Shown here piece after piece: positions 17,621 through 24,607 of a DNA stretch of 64,000 nucleotides. The notes under the pieces are model-generated. The model did no database searches. It was not told the DNA's origin and saw nothing but the letters and a program-made list of their open reading frames with translations. The number at the start of each line of letters is the position of its first letter. Position 1 is the first letter of the stretch. The translations under genes and the position numbers were made by a program. Source of the DNA: Bradyrhizobium sp. (GTDB taxonomy: Bacteria > Pseudomonadota > Alphaproteobacteria > Rhizobiales > Xanthobacteraceae); NCBI RefSeq assembly GCF_016213215.1, contig NZ_JACRAW010000007.1:1-64000 (forward strand), in the 5' to 3' direction.

Positions 17621-18061
17621 AACGACGAAACGCTGGATCGCACCTTTGCGGCACTTTCCGATCCGACACGGCGCGCCCTCCTGGCGCGGCTTGAGGGGAA
17701 CGAGAGCCTCTCGGTGAGCGAACTGGCGCAGCCGTTTCCGATGTCGCTGCCCGCGATCATGAAGCATCTCGACGTGTTGTCGGATGCAGGCCTGATCGCG
17801 CGAGAGAAGACCGGCCGCACGGTATCCTGCCGGCTCACCGCCAGGCCGATGGAACAGGCGATGAACTGGCTCAATCACTACACGCGCTTCTGGTCCGAAA
17901 GCCTCGATCGCCTTGCTGCCCTTGTGGAGGAAGACCCATGGCCATCAACCCCGTCAAAGCCGACCCCTCTCTCGCCGCCCGTCCAGGCCTCACCCTCACG
18001 CGCCGTCTCCGCGCGCGGCCGGAGAAAGTCTACGCCGCGTGGACCGAGCCGGAAAAGCTGA
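17609..18061 (+). CDS. ArsR-family winged-helix repressor
   Basis: 150 residues. The helix-turn-helix spans about residues 8-80 (DRTFAALSDPTRRALLARL, SELAQPF, PAIMKHLDVLSDAGLI, GRTVSCRL). No metal-binding CxC motif is present; the protein is of the type paired with SRPBCC/AHSA1 genes. The last 40 residues, Pro/Ser/Arg-rich, are encoded out of frame over the start of the next gene (124-nt overlap). First gene of arsR-SRPBCC-DUF899. Confidence 0.9.
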   Translation: MVKYNDETLDRTFAALSDPTRRALLARLEGNESLSVSELAQPFPMSLPAIMKHLDVLSDAGLIAREKTGRTVSCRLTARPMEQAMNWLNHYTRFWSESLDRLAALVEEDPWPSTPSKPTPLSPPVQASPSRAVSARGRRKSTPRGPSRKS

Positions 18062-18405
18062 TCGCGTGGTTCGGGCCGGCAAGCGTCAAGCCCGGTTCGC
18101 TGCGCGCCGATCTCGATGTCCGTGTCGGCGGGCGCTATCGCATCAGCTTCGAGGATGACGCCGGTGAATATTTCGAGGTCGGCGGCATCTATCGCGAAGT
18201 CGTGCCGAGCGAGCGGCTGGTTTTCAGCTGGGCCTGGCATTCGACGCCCGAGCGCGAGTCGCAGGTGACGATATCGCTCAAGCGTGAGGGCGGCGGCACG
18301 CTGCTCATCTTCAATCACGAACAGTTCTTCGACGCGGTCGCGCGCGACAACCACAAGCGCGGATGGACCGAATTTTTCGACAAGCTGGAAAACGTCGTCG
18401 CCTGA
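17938..18405 (+). CDS. SRPBCC (AHSA1-like) domain protein
   Basis: 155 residues, hydrophobic-cavity fold related to the activator of Hsp90 ATPase: RRLRARPEKVYAAWTEPEKL, WFGP, GGRYRI, EIYREVVPSERLVFSW-type strand and C-terminal helix GWTEFFDKLENVV. Usually co-operonic with an ArsR-type repressor, as here. It begins 124 nt before the repressor gene ends, in another frame, and is followed 20 nt later by the DUF899 gene. Ligand unknown. Confidence 0.9.
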   Translation: MAINPVKADPSLAARPGLTLTRRLRARPEKVYAAWTEPEKLIAWFGPASVKPGSLRADLDVRVGGRYRISFEDDAGEYFEVGGIYREVVPSERLVFSWAWHSTPERESQVTISLKREGGGTLLIFNHEQFFDAVARDNHKRGWTEFFDKLENVVA

Positions 18406-18425
18406 ACCCCACACAGGAGGATTCC

Positions 18426-19160
18426 ATGCAGCCGCACAAGATCGTCTCGCGCGAGGAATGGCTCAAAGCACGCAAGTCTCACCTAGCGCATGAGAAGGAG
18501 TTCACCCATGCCCGTGAGCGATTGAACGAGGAGCGCCGGTCGCTGCCCTGGGTCAAGGTGGACAAGACCTATACGTTCGATGGACCGAACGGACAGCAAA
18601 CGCTGGCCGATCTGTTCAAGGGTCGCCCGCAGCTCGTGGTGCAGCATTTCATGTTCGATCCCGATTGGGACGAGGCTTGCAAGAGCTGCTCGTTCTGGGC
18701 CGACGGATTCGAGCGCATGGTGCCGCACCTGGCCGCGCGGGATACCACGCTGGTTGCGATCTCGCGCGCGCCGCTTGAAAAGCTGCTGGCCTTCAAGAAG
18801 CGGATGGGCTGGACTTTCGACTGGCTGAGCTCGGCTGGCAGCGACTTCAATTACGACTTCGCGGTTTCGTTCACGCCGGACCAGGTCAAGTCGGGCGCCA
18901 ACATCTACAACTTCGGCACGTCGGCCTTCCACATCGAGGAGGCGCCCGGCATCAGCGTGTTCTATCGCGACGAGGCGGGCAACGTGTTCCACACCTATTC
19001 GTGCTACGCGCGCGGTCTCGACATGATGAACGCCGCCTATCACTATCTCGACCTGACGCCGCTCGGCCGTCACGAAGAGGGCCTGCCCTATCCGATGGAC
19101 TGGGTGCGCCTGCGCGATCGGTATGAATCCGCGTCCCCGTCAGCAAGCTGTTGCAGTTGA
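18426..19160 (+). CDS. DUF899 (thioredoxin-like) family protein
   Basis: 244 residues. Family landmarks: VSREEWLKARKSHLAHEKEFT, ERRSLPWVKVDKTYTFDG, LFKGRPQLVVQHFMF, CKSCSFWADG (CxxC), and the C-terminal YLDLTPLGRHEEGLPYPMDWVRLRDRY. AGGAGG lies just upstream of ATG 18426. Third gene of the arsR operon; DUF899 proteins are commonly found with ArsR and SRPBCC genes. A decayed copy of its last third lies at 20626-20847. Confidence 0.92.
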   Translation: MQPHKIVSREEWLKARKSHLAHEKEFTHARERLNEERRSLPWVKVDKTYTFDGPNGQQTLADLFKGRPQLVVQHFMFDPDWDEACKSCSFWADGFERMVPHLAARDTTLVAISRAPLEKLLAFKKRMGWTFDWLSSAGSDFNYDFAVSFTPDQVKSGANIYNFGTSAFHIEEAPGISVFYRDEAGNVFHTYSCYARGLDMMNAAYHYLDLTPLGRHEEGLPYPMDWVRLRDRYESASPSASCCS

Positions 19161-19187
19161 AGACGATTTGGTCGCGGCGAGCAATGC

Positions 19188-19267
19188 GTAGGGCGGGGTA
19201 GGGAAGCGTAACCCGCCGCCTTGTCGCAAGCGAGTGGCGGATTACGCCTTCGGCTAATCCGCCCTAC
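19188..19267. repeat. Inverted-repeat element, family GTAGGG(C/T)GGGTTAG, copy 2
   Basis: Begins GTAGGGCGGGGTAGGGAAGC and ends GGCTAATCCGCCCTAC; the interior includes CCGCCTTGTCGC, shared with the copies at 23550 and 24350. Lies between convergent genes. Confidence 0.88.
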
Positions 19268-19271
19268 GGTC

Positions 19272-20522
19272 CTATCGTTTCGCGGTGGCCTGCTCGGTGC
19301 CGGTGCAGGAGATCAACAGCGTGTAGGCTCTTGCAGCCCCGGCAATATCGGTCGTCTTGAGCTCGCCTTTCGGCTCTGCGGTCTGGTAGGGGACCACGCT
19401 GTTGTCCAGGAAGTCGCGCAGCGCGCCGGTCTTGATCGCGAAGTTGATATTCTCCGGGAGCTTGCCCGTGGCCCGGGCCATCCTGATCGGATCCAGCTTT
19501 GCCGCCACCACACCGACAATCTGGCCGTTGGTATCGAACAACGGACCGCCGCTGTTGCCGGGCTGAATGGCGGCGCTGATCTGCAGGAAACGCGTGTCGT
19601 TCAGGATGCCGCTGAGCGAGCTTACAATTCCCGTGGTGACGGTGAAATCGGAGGTCAACAGTCCGTGGAAGGGAAAGCCGATTGCGACGACGGAATCTCC
19701 GGACCTGATCGGGCGATCGCGGATCCTGGCGAAGTCCTTGAAGGATGTCGCGGCCGGCGCTTGCAGCAACGCCAGATCGTTGGTCTCGTCGCTTGAGACG
19801 ACGCGCAGCACCATCGCCGCCTCGCCGGTGAGATTGCCGCGGATGTCGCCGCTGCATCCGTCAATGACGTGATGGTTTGTAACAATGTGCCCGTTGGCGC
19901 TGACGACGAAGCCCGTGCCGCTCCAGCTGCCGGACTTGGAGGATTTGCCCGAAGGCGGCGTTGCAGGTTTGTCTCCCGTAGCAGGTGCCGGTTTGGCGGC
20001 GACCCTGGCAAAGTCGCCCGCCTTCTCCAGTCCGTCAGCTTTGACCTTGGCGACGCAATTCGCGATCGCTGCAAGCACAGGTCCCGTCGAGGTCAGGTTG
20101 AACTGAAGGGGAGCGCCGCCGGTCGTCGCCACCATCAGGCTCGCCTTCTGGAAGGTGCGCGCGACGTTGGGAGGCATGATGGCCGTGACCATGTTCGATG
20201 CATGGGCGGTGGCAAACAGCCTCGCTTCCGACTGCCCATCAAAGATCACATCGATCGGCGCGCTATCGCCCTTGTTGAAATGGAACGCGGGACTGGCAAA
20301 GCTCAGCAACCAGGAGCCTTCGGCATTCTGGCCAACCACGAGGCTGATACCGCTGGTGAATGGGGCGGTAGCCGCGCAATGGGAGAAAGCCCCGGTCTGG
20401 TCGTTGCTGAAGGCGCCGCCGATCCAGTTGCCGATGCGGATGGAGCCGAAGGGCCCCGCTGCCTGGGCCGCTCCGATGAGAGAAGCTTGCAACACACACG
20501 CAATTACCCAAAGTCTTCGCAT
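19272..20522 (-). CDS. Secreted trypsin-like serine protease
   Basis: 416 residues. Signal peptide to about 22 (LIGAAQAA). A non-catalytic N-terminal region of about 170 residues and a Lys/Pro/Ser linker (175-198) precede the protease domain (200-380), with triad His218 (TNHHVID), Asp249 (ETNDLALL) and Ser324 (IQPGNSGGPLF). No PDZ domain follows, unlike DegP/HtrA. Likely periplasmic or extracellular. It is encoded between the two DUF899 copies. Confidence 0.9.
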   Translation of the reverse strand: MRRLWVIACVLQASLIGAAQAAGPFGSIRIGNWIGGAFSNDQTGAFSHCAATAPFTSGISLVVGQNAEGSWLLSFASPAFHFNKGDSAPIDVIFDGQSEARLFATAHASNMVTAIMPPNVARTFQKASLMVATTGGAPLQFNLTSTGPVLAAIANCVAKVKADGLEKAGDFARVAAKPAPATGDKPATPPSGKSSKSGSWSGTGFVVSANGHIVTNHHVIDGCSGDIRGNLTGEAAMVLRVVSSDETNDLALLQAPAATSFKDFARIRDRPIRSGDSVVAIGFPFHGLLTSDFTVTTGIVSSLSGILNDTRFLQISAAIQPGNSGGPLFDTNGQIVGVVAAKLDPIRMARATGKLPENINFAIKTGALRDFLDNSVVPYQTAEPKGELKTTDIAGAARAYTLLISCTGTEQATAKR

Positions 20523-20625
20523 CGCTGCCCCCGCAAGGCCATGACGGCGCGCATCTTATTAGGGGGGTGCATCGCATGGCAACTGCAAGTTGTCTAAGGA
20601 AATGCGGCTACCTGGCCCGCTGCCT

Positions 20626-20847
20626 GCCGGCTTCCATGTCGAGGAAGCACCAGGCGCCAGTGTGGTTATCGCGACGAGGCCGGCAACGCGTGCCATACCG
20701 TCGTGCTACGCACGCGGTCTCGCCACCTATCCCTATCTCGACCTGACGCCGCTCGGCCGTCATGAAGAGGGCCTGCCCTATCCGATGGACTGGGTGCGCC
20801 TGCGCCTCCGGTATGAATCCCCGCCGGCGAGCGTCATGCTGCCATGA
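20626..20847 (+). pseudogene. 3' fragment of a second DUF899 gene
   Basis: Aligns to the last third of the intact DUF899 gene (from about 18922): FHVEEAPGASV, SCYARGL, YLDLTPLGRHEEG and PYPMDWVRLR are shared. Relative to the intact gene it has a 1-base deletion (gtgttctatcgc versus gtggttatcgc), a later 2-base deletion that restores the frame, and a 12-base deletion. Nothing of the first two thirds is present. Confidence 0.85.
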
Positions 20848-21063
20848 TTAGGGTGAAAACTCATAAAGCGTGCTCCGCGGCAGCCGGTTCCGGTCCGATT
20901 CCGGACATTGGAGCGGTTCGGCAGACTCTGACCATTGCGGACGTACGCGAGACTCAAACAATACCAAGAGTTCCACTATCTGGCACCGAATTGACCAATT
21001 GATCTGACTCAACACCAGATCGGCTCTTGAGATTGGCTGAAGAGTGTTGCGGAGGAGGCCCAA

Positions 21064-21303
21064 ATGAAGCTCTCAATCGCGTTCGCAGCTGCTCTGCTGA
21101 TGGCCGGGTTCATAGTCGCAAGCACCAAGGAGGCCAGCGCCGTTGTGTACTGCCAATACGTGGAATATCCCGCCGGTTGTGTTGTGAGGCCCGGCGTGGT
21201 GTTGCGACCGCGGCCGGTCGCGCGAGCTGCGGCGAGAGAAGCGGTCCGGCCTGGAACGCCAATGAATCGCGGTGGTCCGGTTAATCGCGCCGGCAGACGC
21301 TGA
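21064..21303 (+). CDS. Small secreted protein, Bradyrhizobium type
   Basis: 79 residues. Signal peptide MKLSIAFAAALLMAGFIVAS with cleavage near EASA (about 26). The mature part begins VVYCQYVEYPAGCVVRPG with two cysteines, then an Arg/Pro/Ala-rich tail. GGAGG lies 6 nt upstream of the ATG. Similar short VVYC...GCV proteins occur in Bradyrhizobium; function unknown. Confidence 0.75.
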   Translation: MKLSIAFAAALLMAGFIVASTKEASAVVYCQYVEYPAGCVVRPGVVLRPRPVARAAAREAVRPGTPMNRGGPVNRAGRR

Positions 21304-21513
21304 CGAATCGCTACAGCTCGCTGCACCCTCAACGATTGGACGACGTTAGGAGCGTGGTCAGTTGAGATCAAACGCGGACGGCTCACTCGTCGCGTGTGGC
21401 GTGATCTTGCTTGCAAAATTGCCGCCGCGGCAGCGACCGCTTGCCCCCCGCACTATTCATCTTGCTGGGTGGGCATCCATTTCTGACGGCAGTTCAGCAG
21501 TAAACAAGACAGG

Positions 21514-21711
21514 ATGCGCACCATGCAATCAAAGGACCCGAGAAAGCATCATACACCCGATGATGATCCAGAGCCCGGAACGCCAGGTACCAGCGATGAC
21601 ATCTGTCCTGAGTGCGCGGGAACCGGGAAGCAGGTCGACCAGGAGACAGGCAAGCAGAGCGCTTGCGAACGCTGCGATGGGACAGGGATCATCATCCAGG
21701 GGATTGGCTAG
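21514..21711 (+). CDS. Small protein with DnaJ-type CxxCxGxG zinc motifs
   Basis: 65 residues. A charged Pro-rich N-terminus precedes CPECAGTGKQ and CERCDGTG, two CxxCxGxG motifs separated by about 18 residues, the arrangement of one DnaJ zinc-binding module. The true start may be the ATG three codons later (21523). No J-domain is present. Probably a zinc-binding protein of unknown role. Confidence 0.72.
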   Translation: MRTMQSKDPRKHHTPDDDPEPGTPGTSDDICPECAGTGKQVDQETGKQSACERCDGTGIIIQGIG

Positions 21712-21795
21712 ACTTGGAAACCGCGATTATGTTGGCCTCCTGCTTCGATTGGCGTCGAAGTGGGTGCTGCCTCTGTCCCCACTCTGGCGTAGCGC

Positions 21796-21840
21796 GTAGG
21801 GCGGTCAGCGAAGCGTAACCCGCCGCGGTGTCGCGAGCGA
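21796..21840. repeat. Half copy of the GTAGGGCGGG inverted-repeat element
   Basis: GTAGGGCGGTCAGCGAAGCG and TAACCCGCCGC are present, but the right half with CTAATCCGCCCTAC is missing. Confidence 0.75.
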
Positions 21841-21957
21841 GATGAACCGCCTCCAGCGGATCTGCCAGCGGGCGTTCGTTTGCGGCTGCCGAGCACATAG
21901 AGCGGTCGCTAACCCCGACGGCAGCACTTCCAATGTGCCGCGGCGAGCCGCGCGGTT

Positions 21958-22242
21958 CTATCGCAGCTTTCCGAAATCGATGCTGCGCAGGACGATTCCG
22001 GGCGGCGTGCCCTCGAACTCGGTCGCATGATACTTGCCGTTGGCGCAGGCTTCGATGCGCTCGCGCAACCGCATGAACTGGGCCTCGCGCTGGCTCGCTT
22101 TCGCTCGCACCGCACCTTCCATTTCATCCATGGCGGAGGTCGAGACCGCGCAAGGAATCTCCTTGTTGCCGTCGAGCATCGAGAACAGGACCACCATCCT
22201 GTCGTATTCGTAACTGATGAAGCGTCCGTGCGTGAGCGTCAT
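21958..22242 (-). CDS. DUF1488-like small protein
   Basis: 94 residues: YEYDRMVVLFSMLDGNKEIPCAVSTSAMDEM, then FMRLRERIEACANGKYHATEFEG, ending PPGIVLRSIDFGKLR. I read this as DUF1488, a small family common in proteobacteria, without known activity. Third gene of a minus-strand group with 22289-22585 and 22578-22847. Confidence 0.68.
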   Translation of the reverse strand: MTLTHGRFISYEYDRMVVLFSMLDGNKEIPCAVSTSAMDEMEGAVRAKASQREAQFMRLRERIEACANGKYHATEFEGTPPGIVLRSIDFGKLR

Positions 22243-22288
22243 GTCCTACTCCTTAGACGCGGCGCCGCGATCGCAGCCGTCGTTTACC

Positions 22289-22585
22289 TCAGCCCTGCTC
22301 AGTGAGCCGGGCAAAGTCCTCAAGGATGGCCGCGATGAGGTCGCGATGCCTTGTGTCTTCCGGCGCCAGTCCTGCGACATACAGCTTCAGGACGTAGCTC
22401 GCCTTGGCGGCCGCATCCGGCCACGACGCGGCGGGAAACGCCAGCAGGTGATCTTCGATCTCGGTCCGCCGTTCGCGCAACTCCCGCGCATGGGTCTCGA
22501 CTTCCGCCAGCGCGCGGCGGATGTCGGTCGCTCTCTGCGCCGCCATGCCGCGATGGCTGTCGAGGTCGAGCGGTTCGTCAGCCAT
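22289..22585 (-). CDS. Hypothetical small helical protein
   Basis: 98 residues, predicted almost all helical (AQRATDIRRALAEVETHARELRERRTEIEDH), with no motif recognised. Its start overlaps the end of the preceding gene by 8 nt, indicating co-transcription; the DUF1488-like gene follows after 46 nt. Confidence 0.65.
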   Translation of the reverse strand: MADEPLDLDSHRGMAAQRATDIRRALAEVETHARELRERRTEIEDHLLAFPAASWPDAAAKASYVLKLYVAGLAPEDTRHRDLIAAILEDFARLTEQG

Positions 22586-22847
22586 CGGATATGCGCGCGT
22601 CGATGCGCTGCGCGTCCGACAAATCGACCGAGCCGATCGAGACCACCTCCATCGCCAACCCGCGCGAGCCTTCCGCAGGCACCTTGATCATGGTGGCGAC
22701 GCGGCGGAACGCCGCGAACGAAAGGCCCTCGATCGTCTCCTCATCGGTGACGACCTCGTAGGCGCCGGCGGGCAACAGGCGATCGATGCCCCTGATCCGG
22801 AACGGATGTTCGAAGGTGACGACTTCACGTCGGGAACGGATGGTCAT
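22578..22847 (-). CDS. Hypothetical protein, first gene of a three-gene group
   Basis: 89 residues: MTIRSRREVVTFEHPFRIRG, LLPAGAYEVVTDEETIEGLSF, then VATMIKVPAEG. The pattern of a short beta-rich protein is seen in many Bradyrhizobium genomes as a hypothetical. The ATG at 22847 is chosen because AAAGGCAGG lies upstream; the frame is open to 23111 but that extension looks non-coding (Arg/Pro/Gly-rich, no homologous feel). Confidence 0.68.
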   Translation of the reverse strand: MTIRSRREVVTFEHPFRIRGIDRLLPAGAYEVVTDEETIEGLSFAAFRRVATMIKVPAEGSRGLAMEVVSIGSVDLSDAQRIDARISDG

Positions 22848-23210
22848 ACGCGCCTGCCTTTCGGGAAAGGGCCGGCGCCGGCGCTGCGCCCAAGAGCAGC
22901 ATGCGCTCCCTCCGCCCCAATAGCCACCGCTTTCTTGCCGCGCCGCGAATGGAGGGGGCGGTTCCTTCTCCCTTCCTGCGCGTTGTTGCCACGGCCGGCG
23001 CGAAGCATCTTGGCGCTCGCTATTGCTGGAACATTGGCGTAGGCTCGAGCCATCACCGCATTTCCCACGGCATCGCCCGGTGACTGAGGGCCGCGCGCGC
23101 TCCCGCCGCAAAGCGCAGGAACATTCCCTTGCGGCGATTTTGCGTGGCCGAGTGGATCGTATCGCCCGTCATCGTCCCGCTGCTGCTGGCGGTCGTGGTG
23201 GCCGTCCTCC
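22848..23210. other. Divergent intergenic region with a possible 24-residue hydrophobic ORF
   Basis: No firm gene. On the plus strand GTG 23144 to TAA 23218 encodes VAEWIVSPVIVPLLLAVVV and a few more residues, a single transmembrane segment overlapping the start of the next gene (ATG 23211). Its ribosome-binding site is weak. Confidence 0.4.
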
Positions 23211-23546
23211 ATGCCTAAATTGAAATACCTGGTCAGTGGCAACCATGAAGGGGCTCGCGAAAATCTCGGCCGCATCACGGTGTCAGCCGCGCTGAAGAAG
23301 GCCAGACAGCTCGTGCAAGAAGGCTACATCGACGTGAGGATCTGCACTCCGCGCGGGCAGGTCCTGTTGTCAGACGAATTCAATCATCTTGAAAAACAGG
23401 AAGAGTCTGCCATGGCCAAGAGCCAGCAACGACGCAACCGCGAAGCCAAGAAGCCCAAGAAAGACAAGGTCAAGGTCATCGCCGCGGCACCCAGCCAAAA
23501 GGCCGCGACCTGGCAGCCGAGCTTCACGCCAGGAAGGAAGAAATAG
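23211..23546 (+). CDS. Small basic protein; apparent in-frame fusion of two short proteins
   Basis: 111 residues. Residues 1-67 (LKYLVSGNHEGARENL, ALKKARQLVQEGYIDVRICTP) look like one short protein. Residues 68-111 start with MAKSQQRRNREAKKPKKDK and end TWQPSFTPGRKK, which on its own resembles a conserved stand-alone basic peptide of Bradyrhizobium. The internal ATG (23412) has GGAAGAG upstream, so the second part can probably be translated separately. Possibly nucleic-acid binding by charge; function unknown. Confidence 0.65.
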   Translation: MPKLKYLVSGNHEGARENLGRITVSAALKKARQLVQEGYIDVRICTPRGQVLLSDEFNHLEKQEESAMAKSQQRRNREAKKPKKDKVKVIAAAPSQKAATWQPSFTPGRKK

Positions 23547-23549
23547 CGC

Positions 23550-23631
23550 GTAGGGCGGGTTAGCGAAGCGTAACCCGCGCCGCCTTGTCGCGAGCGGGTG
23601 GCGGATTACGCCTTCGGTTAATCCGTCCTAC
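23550..23631. repeat. Inverted-repeat element, family GTAGGG(C/T)GGGTTAG, copy 4
   Basis: GTAGGGCGGGTTAGCGAAGC at the left and TTAATCCGTCCTAC at the right; interior CCGCCTTGTCGCGAGCGGG. It starts 4 bp after the stop of the 23211 gene. Confidence 0.88.
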
Positions 23632-23710
23632 GGTCCTTTGCTTTTCAAACGCTTTGGCTGATGCTTCTGCAATTGTTGCCGGGCCACGATTGGAGGATGG
23701 TCGCGGGCGT

Positions 23711-24250
23711 CTATCGATGGGTCGCGGCCGCCAACTGCAGCGCGAACATGCTTAGCGGGATCAGGTCCATCAGCATCGCCGCAGCCACGAGCGTGCGTGT
23801 CAGGCGCTCGCGGGCCAGGAAGAAGGTCGCTCCCTCTATCATCAGCAGGACCGGCCCAAAGACCATGCGTGGGATCGCGACGAAGGCGATGACAAGGCCG
23901 AGCACTCCACTGAAGGCCTGAGGCAGGTTGGGTGGGCCGGCACCGGCCGCCATGCCCCTGACCGCAAGCCAGCTTGCCGGTCCAATCGCGGCGATCAGGA
24001 GTTCGGCGGCGAGCAGCGTGCGCGGGGCCTTCTCGACGCACAGCTTCAGCAGGAACCAGGTCGGAGCCAGGCTCAAGACCCCCATGACCAGCACGAACAG
24101 GATCATGTCGCCGAACGCAATCATACCGCCCGAACTCTGCTTGATGTCGTCCGGGATGAGCAGCTCATTGACGGCGACAGCGACGATACCGCCGCCGACG
24201 GAGAGACCATAACCCGCGGCTATCAATGCCAGCTTCTTCGCGACCCTCAT
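23711..24250 (-). CDS. Hypothetical integral membrane protein
   Basis: 179 residues with about five hydrophobic segments: residues about 8-30, 46-70 (FGDMILFVLVMGVLSLAP), 80-100, 115-140 and 150-175. No motif recognised. ATG 24250 is preferred over the TTG at 24289, since the intervening residues are unlike an N-terminus. It sits between two copies of the GTAGGGCGGG repeat. Confidence 0.7.
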   Translation of the reverse strand: MRVAKKLALIAAGYGLSVGGGIVAVAVNELLIPDDIKQSSGGMIAFGDMILFVLVMGVLSLAPTWFLLKLCVEKAPRTLLAAELLIAAIGPASWLAVRGMAAGAGPPNLPQAFSGVLGLVIAFVAIPRMVFGPVLLMIEGATFFLARERLTRTLVAAAMLMDLIPLSMFALQLAAATHR

Positions 24251-24349
24251 GCGCCTGCCCACGCCTCTGAATTCAATAACGATGGTCAACGGCTTTAGAG
24301 CAACAGATTGCGCTATCGGCGTGAACGTTGGGTTAGTGTCCGTCAGTGC

Positions 24350-24429
24350 GTAGGGCGGGTTAGCGAAGCGTAACCCGCCGCCTTGTCGCGAACGAGTAGC
24401 GGATTACGCCTTCGGCTAATCCGCCCTAC
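24350..24429. repeat. Inverted-repeat element, family GTAGGG(C/T)GGGTTAG, copy 5
   Basis: Best-preserved copy: GTAGGGCGGGTTAGCGAAGC to CGGCTAATCCGCCCTAC, interior CCGCCTTGTCGCGAACGAG. Confidence 0.9.
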
Positions 24430-24450
24430 GGTCTTGCAAGTCGTTAGGCC

Positions 24451-24490
24451 CGTCATTGCGAGCGGTGCGAAGCAATCCAACATGCCTCCC
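24451..24490. repeat. Fragment of the TCATTGCGAG ... AGCAATCCA repeat family
   Basis: CGTCATTGCGAGCGGTGCGA followed by AGCAATCCAACATGCCTCCC; related to 15468-15563. It lies between two copies of the other repeat family. Confidence 0.6.
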
Positions 24491-24519
24491 CAGACGCAAT
24501 CTTGAGTTGGTCGCGGCGG

Positions 24520-24607
24520 GTAGGGCGGCTGCTCGGATGTCCGAGTGAACACTCTAGCTTGTGATCCGCCGGAGAGCGGAAAACATTTTTTGGCTAATCC
24601 GCCCGAC
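24520..24607. repeat. Diverged copy 6 of the GTAGGGCGGG element, overlapping the end of a gene
   Basis: Left end GTAGGGCGG and right end TTGGCTAATCCGCCCGAC are recognisable; the interior is rearranged. The stop codon of the cyclase gene (24594-24596) lies inside the right arm. Confidence 0.65.

Noticed and set aside
16129..17874. 581-residue open frame antisense to the TctC-type, DUF3551 and arsR genes
   Set aside because: It crosses three genes with clear families, the terminator and the operator; no domain seen.
22844..23278. 144-residue minus-strand frame overlapping the divergent promoter region
   Set aside because: It overlaps the better-supported gene starts at 22847 and 23211 and has no family features.
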